A stretch of 6,063 bases of DNA from Actinomycetes bacterium (GTDB lineage: Bacteria > Actinomycetota > Acidimicrobiia > Acidimicrobiales > UBA8190). The stretch spans positions 1 through 6,063 of the forward strand of contig JAJZYI010000204.1 of the NCBI GenBank assembly GCA_021798135.1, given 5' to 3'. Under the pieces are notes generated by a model. It was not told the DNA's origin. It saw only the letters and a list, made by a program, of their open reading frames with translations, and ran no database searches. A program made the translations under genes and the position numbers. This document shows positions 1 to 5,817 of the stretch, piece by piece (the first letter of the stretch is position 1; each line of letters begins with the position of its first letter).

Positions 1-50
1 GTCACCGCTCGGGGCGCCGGGTCCACGACCGCCCGGTGCAGCCCCGGCAT
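1..50 (-). CDS. Possible 5' end of a next gene in the exporter cluster (partial)
   Basis: An ATG at position 50 on the minus strand opens a frame of 16 codons that runs off the window (MPGLHRAVVDPAPRAV). Fourteen of the 15 codons after the start end in G or C, as in the neighbouring genes. It lies 52 nt after the stop of the ABC ATPase, on the same strand, where such clusters usually continue with glycosyltransferases or other glycan genes. There is no clear ribosome binding site and the visible peptide is too short to assign. The interval 51-102 holds only short GC-rich hairpins, for example GGCGG at 85-89 with CCGCC at 96-100, and no convincing terminator. This may be chance. Confidence 0.22.
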   Translation of the reverse strand, partial: MPGLHRAVVDPAPRAV

Positions 51-102
51 CCGGTCCGCGGCGGCGTCTCGGACGCGCCGGCAGGGCGGGCCGCGCCGCC
101 GG

Positions 103-1308
103 TCACTGCAGGGTCACCGCCCGGACGTCGGCGTGCACGGGCAGCGCCACGCTGCCGAGCACGCGCCCGGGGTTCACGACCTCGAAGCGCACCTCGCGCT
201 CATCGTAGACGACGCTGCCCTCGGCGCTCCGGATGCCGACGGACACCGGGTAGGCCCCGTCGAGCAGCGGCACCGACTCGAAGCGGAAGTCGCAGACGCC
301 GGGGCCCGCCGGCGCGTCGAAGCGCACGTCGAGGACCTGCGTGTCGACGCCGTAGACCAGGTCGCCGGTCGGGCTCAGGACGGTCAGCCAGAACACCAGG
401 TCGTCCACAGGCCGCTCGGCCTGGAACCGGATGCTCACGGTCATCGGCTCGCCGGGGAGCAGGTGCGGCCTGGACCCGGTCCCGGGGTGCTCCACGTCCA
501 CCGCGGCGATGCGCACGACCGGGTCGGGTGCCGCCGCCCGCTGGTTGGGGTCGGCCACCTCCTGGCCCTCCCCCAGCGTCCGCAGGTGCTCGCGGAACAG
601 CCGGATGGCCTCGCCCGGCGGACCCTCGCCGAGCATCTCGCCGGTGCCGAGCACGATGGCCCGGTCGCAGATCTGGCGGACGAGGTCGGCGGCGTGGGTG
701 ACGAACAGGATGGTGCGCCCCTCGCGCTGGAAGTCCCGGATCCGCCCCAGGCACTTGCGCTGGAACCGCTCGTCGCCGACGGCCAGGACCTCGTCGACCA
801 CCAGCACGTCGGGCTCGACGTTCACGGCCACGGCGAAGCCGAGCCGGACGTACATGCCCGACGAGTAGAACTTCACCTGCTGGTCGATGAACTGCTCCAG
901 CTCGGCGAAGGCGACGATCTCGTCGAAGCGCTTGTCGACCTCCCGCGTCGACAGCCCCAGGAGCGACGCGTTCATGTAGACGTTCTCGCGTCCCGACAGC
1001 TCCGGCTGGAAGCCGGCGCCCAGCTCCAGCAGCGCGGCGAGCTGGCCGCGCAGCCGGACCTCGCCCTCGGTGGGGGTGAGGATGCCCGACACGCACTTGA
1101 GCAGCGTCGACTTCCCCGAGCCGTTGCGTCCGAGGATCCCGACGGTCTGGCCTTCGAGGATCTCGAACGACACGTGGCGCAGCGCCCACAGGTCCTCGTA
1201 CGGGTTGCGCCCGGCGTGGAGGAGGCGCTCCTTCAGGGACTGGTGCTTCTCGCGGTAGAGGCGGAAGCGCTTGGAGACGTCGGTGGCGGTGACGGCGACG
1301 GTGCCCAC
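103..1308 (-). CDS. ABC-2 polysaccharide/teichoic acid export ATPase (Wzt/TagH type) with C-terminal glycan-recognition-like domain
   Basis: This 401-residue protein is the nucleotide-binding subunit of a surface-polymer exporter, acting at the inner face of the membrane with the permease encoded just upstream. Residues 1-240 are the ATPase: Walker A GRNGSGKST (60-68), the Wzt-type stretch LELGAGFQPELSGRENVY (94-111), signature YSSGM (148-152), Walker B DVLVVDE (167-173) and switch histidine H205. The region from about 265 to 401 is a separate beta-rich domain placed like the Wzt C-terminal domain, which in O-antigen exporters reads the end of the glycan. The start is GTG, 3 nt after the permease TGA. 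GAGGAG (plus-strand 1318-1323), inside the end of the permease gene, gives a 9-nt spacing to the GTG, so translation is probably coupled. The family is secure; the exported polymer cannot be told from this window. Confidence 0.93.
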   Translation of the reverse strand: MGTVAVTATDVSKRFRLYREKHQSLKERLLHAGRNPYEDLWALRHVSFEILEGQTVGILGRNGSGKSTLLKCVSGILTPTEGEVRLRGQLAALLELGAGFQPELSGRENVYMNASLLGLSTREVDKRFDEIVAFAELEQFIDQQVKFYSSGMYVRLGFAVAVNVEPDVLVVDEVLAVGDERFQRKCLGRIRDFQREGRTILFVTHAADLVRQICDRAIVLGTGEMLGEGPPGEAIRLFREHLRTLGEGQEVADPNQRAAAPDPVVRIAAVDVEHPGTGSRPHLLPGEPMTVSIRFQAERPVDDLVFWLTVLSPTGDLVYGVDTQVLDVRFDAPAGPGVCDFRFESVPLLDGAYPVSVGIRSAEGSVVYDEREVRFEVVNPGRVLGSVALPVHADVRAVTLQ

Positions 1309-1311
1309 GGC

Positions 1312-2340
1312 TCAGAGCTCCTCGGCGAAGTTGCCCTCGAGCCGGCCGAACACCACCATCGCCAGCAGGAGCAGCACGATCGACACGACGATGACGATGC
1401 CGTCGGCGGCGAGGTACCAGTGGGCGCCGTAGGTGGCCATGACCTGGATCGGCGTGTGCGTCTGGGTGCTGATGGCGTGGGGGACGTTGTAGAAGATGCG
1501 CTGGAAGGTCATGACGATCGGCGTCATCGGGTCGATCAGGTAGATCCACAACAGGTTGTGCTTGGCCAGCGCGTCGTGGATGTGCCCGGAGAAGGCGTAC
1601 ACGCCGGGCACGCCCCAGAACCAGGCGACGAGCAGCACCTCCACCAGGTGCTGGGTGTCGCGGAAGTAGACGTTGACGGCGGCCAGGAACACCGACACCG
1701 CCGCGGCGAACAGCAGCAGGGCGGCCAGGGCCGGCACCAGCAGCCACAGGTCCGACCACGCCGGGGCATGGCGGAACGCCACCAGGAAGGCGAGGAGCAC
1801 GATCGACTGGAACAGGAAGAACATGAGGGCGGAGCCCACCGAGGCCAGCGGCAGGATCTCGCGGGGGAAGGAGACCTTCTTCACGATGCCGCTGTTGCCG
1901 ACGATGGTGCTGGTGGCGCTCATGACGGCGGTCTGGAAGAGGTTCCACGCCAGCATGGCGGAGAAGAGGTAGATCACGAAGAGCGGGATGCCGTTCTTCA
2001 GGAAGTAGGCGAACAGCACGAAGTAGACGAGCAGCGTGAGGGCCGGGTTGAGCATCGACCACAGGAACCCGAGCACCGAGTTCTTGTACTTGACCTTGAT
2101 CTCCTTGCGGACCAGGAAGACGAACAGCTCCCGGTTCCGCCACAGGTCCCGCAGGCGCCGGGGCAGGTGGACCCGCCCGGCCACGACCCGCTCGACCTTC
2201 GGCCCGCGCGAGGCGGCGCGCGCCTGGCGAACGGCCAGGGGCAGCAGCTCGTCCTCGTCGGCCGCAGCGGCGACGGCCGCCACCGGATCGGCGGCGTGCG
2301 GCTCGGGCCCGGCGTCGGGGCCGGTCCGGATGTCGGTCAT
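1312..2340 (-). CDS. ABC-2 polysaccharide/teichoic acid export permease (Wzm/TagG type)
   Basis: This 342-residue integral membrane protein forms the export channel used with the adjacent ATPase. Family signatures are KYKNSVLGFLWSMLNP (84-99), just before the first membrane segment, and NVYFRDTQHLVE (223-234). Likely hydrophobic segments are about 88-114, 118-138, 165-189, 196-222, 236-250 and 311-333, the usual six-span ABC-2 layout. The first 65 or so residues are an Ala/Asp/Glu/Arg-rich cytoplasmic extension, longer than in many homologues. The ATG at 2340 is 28 nt after the clpP stop, without a visible Shine-Dalgarno sequence and without a -10 element in the gap. This fits read-through from clpP rather than a separate promoter. 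A start further inside the N-terminal extension is possible; the family call does not depend on it. Confidence 0.93.
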   Translation of the reverse strand: MTDIRTGPDAGPEPHAADPVAAVAAAADEDELLPLAVRQARAASRGPKVERVVAGRVHLPRRLRDLWRNRELFVFLVRKEIKVKYKNSVLGFLWSMLNPALTLLVYFVLFAYFLKNGIPLFVIYLFSAMLAWNLFQTAVMSATSTIVGNSGIVKKVSFPREILPLASVGSALMFFLFQSIVLLAFLVAFRHAPAWSDLWLLVPALAALLLFAAAVSVFLAAVNVYFRDTQHLVEVLLVAWFWGVPGVYAFSGHIHDALAKHNLLWIYLIDPMTPIVMTFQRIFYNVPHAISTQTHTPIQVMATYGAHWYLAADGIVIVVSIVLLLLAMVVFGRLEGNFAEEL

Positions 2341-2368
2341 CGGTCGGTCCGGGTCCGTCGCTGCTGGC

Positions 2369-3013
2369 TCAGCTCCGAGCCGCTCGGCTGCTCGCCTGCT
2401 CGATCACCGCGTCGATGAAGCCGTAGTCCTTGGCCTCCTCGGCGGTGAACCAGCGGTCGCGGTCGGAGTCGGCCTCGATCCGCTCGACCGGCTGGCCCGT
2501 GTGGAAGGCGATGCGCTCGGCCATCATCCGCTTCAGGTAGACGATCTGCTCGGCCTGGATGGCGATGTCGGCGGCCTGGCCCTGCATCTGGCCGGACGGC
2601 TGGTGCATCAGGATGCGGCTGTGCGGCAGCGCGAAGCGCTTGCCGGGCGTGCCGGCGCACAGCAGGAACTGCCCCATCGACGCGGCCAGGCCGACGCAGA
2701 TGGTGCTGACGTCGCAGCTCACGTACTGCATGGTGTCGTAGATGGCGAGACCGTCGGTGACCGACCCGCCCGGCGAGTTGATGTAGAGGGCGATGTCGCG
2801 CTCGCCGTCCTCGGCCGCCAGCAGGAGCAGCTGGGCGCACACCAGGTTGGCGACCGACTCGTCGATGGCCGTGCCGAGGAAGATGATGCGCTCCTTCAGC
2901 AGGCGCTGGAAGACGTCGAAGCTGGCGCCTTCGGGGAGGCCGCCGAAGCGGTTGGCCCCGAGGGGGGCGGCGGGAGACGGAGCTGCAGCTCCGGGAGTCG
3001 ACGCAGATGCCAT
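2369..3013 (-). CDS. clpP: ATP-dependent Clp protease proteolytic subunit, ClpP1-like
   Basis: This 214-residue serine peptidase would form the barrel-shaped proteolytic core that degrades cytoplasmic proteins fed by a Clp ATPase. The catalytic triad is complete: S112 in GLAASMGQ, H137 in RILMHQPSG and D186 in DSDRDRW, with the same spacing as S97/H122/D171 of E. coli ClpP. The oxyanion motif NSPGGS is at 79-84. Stretches such as AADIAIQAEQ and ERIEADSDRDRWFT closely recall actinobacterial ClpP1 rather than ClpP2 (comparison from memory). The first 30 residues are Ala/Pro/Gly-rich and could be a propeptide. Actinobacterial clpP genes usually come as a clpP1-clpP2 pair near tig and clpX. Here there is one copy with no ATPase, next to a polysaccharide exporter, so it may be an extra paralogue. 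The ATG follows a -10-like hexamer by 7 nt. Confidence 0.95.
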   Translation of the reverse strand: MASASTPGAAAPSPAAPLGANRFGGLPEGASFDVFQRLLKERIIFLGTAIDESVANLVCAQLLLLAAEDGERDIALYINSPGGSVTDGLAIYDTMQYVSCDVSTICVGLAASMGQFLLCAGTPGKRFALPHSRILMHQPSGQMQGQAADIAIQAEQIVYLKRMMAERIAFHTGQPVERIEADSDRDRWFTAEEAKDYGFIDAVIEQASSRAARS

Positions 3014-3020
3014 GGTCCCG

Positions 3021-3026
3021 AGGCTA
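3021..3026 (-). promoter_or_regulatory. Putative -10 element of a leaderless clpP transcript
   Basis: On the minus strand TAGCCT fits the actinobacterial TANNNT -10 pattern and lies 7 nt before the clpP ATG, so transcription would begin at or next to the start codon. There is no Shine-Dalgarno sequence in between and no clear -35 at 16-19 nt. If used, clpP can be transcribed separately from the upstream USP gene. Confidence 0.45.
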
Positions 3027-3093
3027 CCCGCGGCGCGGGCATGGGGCGGTCACGGGCCGGTGCGGTCCGGGCGACGCCCCCGGCGGCGCGGGC

Positions 3094-3777
3094 TCAGCGG
3101 TCGGTCCGCACGATCAGGACGTCGCAGGGGGCATGGTGGGAGATCGTGTTCGGCACGCTCCCGAGCACGAAGCGGGTCCACGAGCGCATGCCCTTCGACC
3201 CCACCACCAGCAGGTCGGCCGGCAGTGACGCCGCCAGCTCCAGCAGGGCGGCAGCCGGGTCGCCGGGCACGGCAGCGGTCGCCACGTCGAGGCAGCCGAG
3301 CGCCGAGGCGAGATCGGCGGCCCGGCGCGCCACCTCCTCGGCCTCCGCCGCCCGGCTCACGCGCCAGCGGAGGTCGGCCGGCACCTCGTCGCGCTCGGGC
3401 GCCTCGGTGGTGGCGGCGAGCTGGCCCAGCACGCCCCCGCCGGCGGCGGGCGAGCCCGAGTCCGCCAAGGCGTAGGCGCACGCCACGGTCAGCCGGGCGC
3501 CGAACGCCACCGCCGTCGTGGCCGCCCTCCGCACCGCCTCGGTCGCCGTGACCGAGCCGTCCGTGCCCACCAGGACGTGGCGGACGGGCAGGGGGCGGAT
3601 GCGTCCCAGGGCCTGCCGCTCACTGCGGGTGGCCCTGCCGCCACCTCCGGTCCCCCTCCCCGCTCCGGCGCCGGGTCGGCCGCCGCCCGTCGGGGCGCCG
3701 CGCCCCGCGGCCCGGGCCGCGGCGCGCGCCGCCAGCTCGTCGGGCCCAGGACCTGCAGGTGGCGTGCGCCGGGGCAC
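3094..3777 (-). CDS. Universal stress protein (UspA family), ATP-binding type, with Arg/Gly-rich N-terminal extension
   Basis: The protein has 227 residues; the Usp fold covers about 66-225, the size of a single Usp domain. The first strand and loop HVLVGTDGS (67-75) carry the conserved Asp73. The ATP-binding signature G-2X-G-9X-G-S is intact at G193, G196, G206 and S207, followed by the usual final strand CDVLIV. This places it with ATP-binding Usps, cytoplasmic proteins induced in dormancy or stress in many bacteria. Residues 1-64 are low-complexity Arg/Gly/Pro/Ala. The start used is GTG at 3777. An in-frame TAG lies four codons upstream, and no ATG, GTG or TTG occurs in frame before the domain begins, so the extension is real unless a CTG is used. 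It ends 80 nt before clpP; shared transcription is possible. Confidence 0.88.
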   Translation of the reverse strand: MPRRTPPAGPGPDELAARAAARAAGRGAPTGGGRPGAGAGRGTGGGGRATRSERQALGRIRPLPVRHVLVGTDGSVTATEAVRRAATTAVAFGARLTVACAYALADSGSPAAGGGVLGQLAATTEAPERDEVPADLRWRVSRAAEAEEVARRAADLASALGCLDVATAAVPGDPAAALLELAASLPADLLVVGSKGMRSWTRFVLGSVPNTISHHAPCDVLIVRTDR

Positions 3778-3780
3778 AGG

Positions 3781-3786
3781 TAGGCT
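3781..3786 (+). promoter_or_regulatory. Possible -10 element for tRNA-Leu
   Basis: TAGGCT matches the TANNNT pattern and would start transcription near 3793, about 40 nt before the mature tRNA 5' end. No good -35 is present. The element sits 4-9 nt upstream of the divergent USP start codon, so the two genes would share a very compact control region. On the minus strand the same area reads TAGAGC at -12 to -7 from the USP GTG, a weaker leaderless candidate. Confidence 0.3.
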
Positions 3787-3833
3787 CTAGCACCCGCCGC
3801 GCTCGACGGCCAGCGCCGGGCGCAGCGGGGCCA

Positions 3834-3915
3834 GCGGGCGTGGCGGAACCGGTAGACGCGCCGGGTTTAGGTCCCGGTCCCTTCGGGGGTGGAGGTTCGA
3901 ATCCTCTCGCCCGCA
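3834..3915 (+). tRNA. tRNA-Leu (anticodon UAG)
   Basis: A full class II cloverleaf can be folded by hand. The acceptor stem GCGGGCG (3834-3840) pairs with CGCCCGC (3908-3914), with discriminator A3915. The D stem is GCG/CGC (3843-3845, 3857-3859) with a GG-containing loop. The anticodon stem CCGGG/CCCGG (3861-3865, 3873-3877) encloses the loop TTTAGGT, with TAG at 3868-3870. The long variable arm is CCC-TTCG-GGG, and the T arm carries TTCGAAT (3896-3902). The long variable arm and A discriminator agree with leucine. The CCA end is not encoded (ACCG follows). It would read CUA and, by wobble, other CUN codons. Confidence 0.96.
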
Positions 3916-3950
3916 CCGGCCGTCGCGTCGCGCCCGGCGGCACCCGGCCA

Positions 3951-3966
3951 CCGGCGTCGCCGCCGG
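3951..3966 (+). terminator. Possible GC-rich hairpin downstream of tRNA-Leu
   Basis: CCGGCG, loop TCGC, then CGCCGG forms a perfect 6-bp stem 35 nt after the tRNA. There is no T-run, as is common for terminators in very GC-rich actinobacteria. In sequence this GC-rich, short hairpins arise by chance, so the call is weak. The rest of 3916-4015 shows nothing else identifiable. Confidence 0.25.
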
Positions 3967-4015
3967 CCCGGAACCGGTCCCCAGCCGTCGCCCCGCCCGC
4001 CGCCCTGCCACGGCT

Positions 4016-4045
4016 TTGACGTTCCTGAGCGGCCTCGGCCATGCT
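4016..4045 (+). promoter_or_regulatory. Putative promoter of the SDR gene
   Basis: TTGACG (4016-4021) and CATGCT (4040-4045) are separated by 18 nt and resemble an SigA-type -35/-10 pair with a TANNNT-like -10. Transcription would begin near 4052, giving a leader of about 65 nt that ends in the strong ribosome binding site at 4104-4110. No operator-like dyad stands out. Confidence 0.5.
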
Positions 4046-4103
4046 GCGGCACGGATGGCGCCGGCAGGCGGGCACCGCGCCCGCGGGCGCGCCACGAGCG
4101 ATC

Positions 4104-4110
4104 GAGGAGG
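4104..4110 (+). promoter_or_regulatory. Ribosome binding site that decides the SDR start
   Basis: GAGGAGG lies 6 nt before the ATG at 4117. The same frame is open back to 3889, through the tRNA, but that upstream part cannot be coding. This site, and the fact that the Rossmann fold begins at residue 7, fix the start at 4117. Confidence 0.85.
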
Positions 4111-4116
4111 ACAGCG

Positions 4117-5022
4117 ATGGGCATGCTCGACGGGAAGGTGGCGATCGTCACCGGCGCGGGGCGCGGCATCGGCCGGGAGGAGGCCCTGCTGCTCGCCGCC
4201 GAAGGTGCCAAGGTCATCGTGAACGACGTGGGCGCCTCGGTCCACGGCGAGGGCGGCGACAAGTCCCCCGCCCAGCAGACCGTCGACGACATCGTCGCCG
4301 CCGGCGGCGAGGCGGTCGTCAACGGCGCCGACGTCAGCTCCTGGATCGGTGCCGAGGGGCTCGTGCAGGAGGCCGTCGACCGCTGGGGGAAGCTCGACAT
4401 CCTCGTCAACAACGCCGGCATCCTCCGCGACAAGATGAGCTTCTCGATGACCGAGGCCGACTGGGACGACGTGATCCGCGTCCACCTGAAGGGCCACTTC
4501 GCCTGCTCGCACTTCGCCGCCGTCCACTGGCGCGCGCGGTCCAAGGCCGGCGAGGACGTCTACGCGCGGATCATCAACACCGCCTCGGAGTCGGGCCTGT
4601 TCGGCAACGCCGGTCAGGCCAACTACGGCGCGGCCAAGGCGGGGATCGCCGCCCTCACCGTCATCCTCGCCCGCGAGCTCGAGCGCTACGGCGTCCGGGT
4701 GAACGCCATCTCGCCCCGGGCCCGCACCCGGATGACCGAGGACCTGTTCGGCGCCATGGCGCAGGCCGAGGAGGGCAAGTTCGACGCCTTCGGCCCCGCC
4801 AACGTCGCACCGCTCGTGGCCTTCCTCGCCTCGCCCGCCGCCGACGACGTGAACGGGCAGAACTTCGTCGTCTACGGCGGCTCCGTGTGGGTGATGCAGG
4901 GCTGGACGCCGGCCGGCTCGGTGGAGCGCGACAGCCGCTGGACGCCGCAGGAGCTCGCCGAGGCCAAGGGCAAGCTCTTCGAGAGCCACCCGTCCTCGAT
5001 CCCGCCGTTCAGCTTCTTCTGA
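4117..5022 (+). CDS. Short-chain dehydrogenase/reductase, probable 3-hydroxyacyl-CoA dehydrogenase-like (MFE-2/HSD17B4 type)
   Basis: This 301-residue NAD(P)(H)-dependent oxidoreductase has the Rossmann glycine motif TGAGRGIG (12-19), Asp37 at the end of the second strand (usually NAD preference), Asp72 at the adenine pocket, and NNAG (98-101). The catalytic residues are S157, Y170 and K174 (NYGAAK). The position of the usual fourth catalytic residue, Asn, is His123 in VHLKG, as I recall for peroxisomal MFE-2 dehydrogenase domains. The insertion at about 39-52 (GASVHGEGGDKSPA) also recalls that group. Residues 265-301 extend past the core with a Trp/Pro-rich tail ending PPFSFF. By analogy the substrate is a 3-hydroxyacyl-CoA from fatty acid or sterol side-chain degradation, or another secondary alcohol; the sequence does not settle this. 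No beta-oxidation partner is next to it. It appears to be its own transcription unit, 76 nt before the SRPBCC gene. Confidence 0.9.
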   Translation: MGMLDGKVAIVTGAGRGIGREEALLLAAEGAKVIVNDVGASVHGEGGDKSPAQQTVDDIVAAGGEAVVNGADVSSWIGAEGLVQEAVDRWGKLDILVNNAGILRDKMSFSMTEADWDDVIRVHLKGHFACSHFAAVHWRARSKAGEDVYARIINTASESGLFGNAGQANYGAAKAGIAALTVILARELERYGVRVNAISPRARTRMTEDLFGAMAQAEEGKFDAFGPANVAPLVAFLASPAADDVNGQNFVVYGGSVWVMQGWTPAGSVERDSRWTPQELAEAKGKLFESHPSSIPPFSFF

Positions 5023-5063
5023 TCCTCCCGGGGTCGCCGCTCCGGACGCAGTGACGTTCGCCT

Positions 5064-5081
5064 CTGGCGGCCAGCCGCCGG
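5064..5081 (+). terminator. Possible hairpin between SDR and SRPBCC genes
   Basis: CTGGCGG and CCGCCGG form a 7-bp stem with one G-U pair around a CCAG loop, 41 nt after the SDR stop. No T-run follows. It would fit a GC-rich terminator between two separately started genes, but chance cannot be excluded. Confidence 0.3.
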
Positions 5082-5086
5082 CCTCC

Positions 5087-5092
5087 CATGCT
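5087..5092 (+). promoter_or_regulatory. Putative -10 element of a leaderless SRPBCC transcript
   Basis: CATGCT, the same hexamer as the putative -10 of the SDR gene, lies 6 nt before the ATG at 5099. No Shine-Dalgarno sequence precedes that ATG. This spacing puts the transcription start at the start codon. No -35 is clear at the expected distance. Confidence 0.4.
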
Positions 5093-5098
5093 GGTCGC

Positions 5099-5773
5099 AT
5101 GGGCATCGCACGGCGGGCCAGGTGCACTACGGCTCTCGGCGCAGCCGCCTACGCGGCGTGGGTGCGTCCTCGGCTGTGGCGCTGGGGCGCCGCCGACGAG
5201 GAGGTGACGGGGCCCTACCCGGGGTCCGAGCTCGTCCCCCACGGCGACAGGGCGGCGACGATGGCCGTCACGATCGAGGCCCCGCCGGCACGGGTCTGGC
5301 CGTGGCTCGTCCAGATGGGCGGCGATCGAGCCGGCTGGTACTCGTGGGACCGCCTCGACAATGGCGGGCGCCCGAGCGCCACCGAGGTCCACCCGGAGTG
5401 GCAGGACCTCGCCCTCGGCGACCACGTGCGGTACTGGAGGTCAGGTGGGGCGGTGGACGCCTGGGAGGTGGCGGCGCTCGAGCCGGAGAGGTTCCTGGGG
5501 CTGCGAGGGCTCACCGACCTGCGCGGTCGCAACCTGGACCCCCGCCGGCCGCGGCCGCGCGCCTACGTCGAGGGGCTGTGGGGCTTCCTGCTGCACGAGC
5601 TGCCAGGCGGGCGCACCCGCCTGGTGATCAGCGGCTACCAGGCCATGCGCCCACGATGGCTCGGGCGCCTCGTCTTCTACTGGTTCCTCGTCCCGGTGGT
5701 CTGGATCATGCAGGCACGCATGTTGGCGGTGCTGAAGCGGAACGTCGAGCGAGCAGCGCCGGCACCGGGCTGA
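5099..5773 (+). CDS. SRPBCC-fold protein with C-terminal membrane segment, function unknown
   Basis: With the ATG at 5099 the product has 224 residues. From about 55 it matches the SRPBCC (START/Bet v1-like) group seen in actinobacteria: a strand AVTIEAPPARVWPWLVQMG (56-74) followed by AGWYSWDRLDNGG (78-90). These proteins form a deep hydrophobic cavity for lipids or other apolar ligands; no enzymatic residue is recognised. Residues 11-22 are mildly hydrophobic, and 191-209 (LVFYWFLVPVVWIMQARML) look like a membrane or membrane-associated helix, so it may sit at the membrane with the cavity domain in the cytoplasm. A GTG at 5051 would add 16 residues. The ATG is preferred because the homologous part starts well after it and because of the -10-like element 6 nt upstream. 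Whether it works with the SDR gene before it is unknown. Confidence 0.78.
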   Translation: MGIARRARCTTALGAAAYAAWVRPRLWRWGAADEEVTGPYPGSELVPHGDRAATMAVTIEAPPARVWPWLVQMGGDRAGWYSWDRLDNGGRPSATEVHPEWQDLALGDHVRYWRSGGAVDAWEVAALEPERFLGLRGLTDLRGRNLDPRRPRPRAYVEGLWGFLLHELPGGRTRLVISGYQAMRPRWLGRLVFYWFLVPVVWIMQARMLAVLKRNVERAAPAPG

Positions 5774-5817
5774 CCGCCGGCGCCGTCGACGACCGCCTCA
5801 GCCGCCGGGCTGGGCGC

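Noticed and set aside
133..2418. Plus-strand open frame of 761 codons opposite the exporter genes
   Set aside because: It lies antisense to two confidently identified genes. Its His/Asp/Val/Gly/Gln-rich, repetitive composition is what the complementary frame of GC-rich codons gives, and it has no recognisable domain.
2036..3475. Plus-strand open frame of 479 codons across the permease start, clpP and USP
   Set aside because: It is antisense to three well-supported genes and has low-complexity composition without motifs.
3834..3915. tRNA-Leu as an integration site for a mobile element
   Set aside because: tRNA genes are common attachment sites, but there is no integrase, no direct repeat of the tRNA 3' end in the window, and the downstream genes look chromosomal in composition.
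3889..4116. Upstream extension of the SDR frame through the tRNA 3' half
   Set aside because: It overlaps the tRNA, has no family similarity, and the strong ribosome binding site at 4104-4110 marks the start at 4117.
5052..5092. TGACGTTC and CATGCT upstream of the SRPBCC gene as a -35/-10 pair like that of the SDR gene
   Set aside because: Both words recur, but the spacing is about 30 nt instead of 18, too long for one promoter; only the -10 is kept.
5051..5098. GTG start for the SRPBCC protein
   Set aside because: The added 16 residues have no family support and would cover the hairpin and the -10-like element; the ATG at 5099 fits better. It is not fully excluded.
3787..5127. Minus-strand open frame of 446 codons opposite the tRNA and SDR gene
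   Set aside because: It crosses a complete tRNA and the antisense of a secure SDR gene, and has the typical composition of a GC-rich shadow frame.
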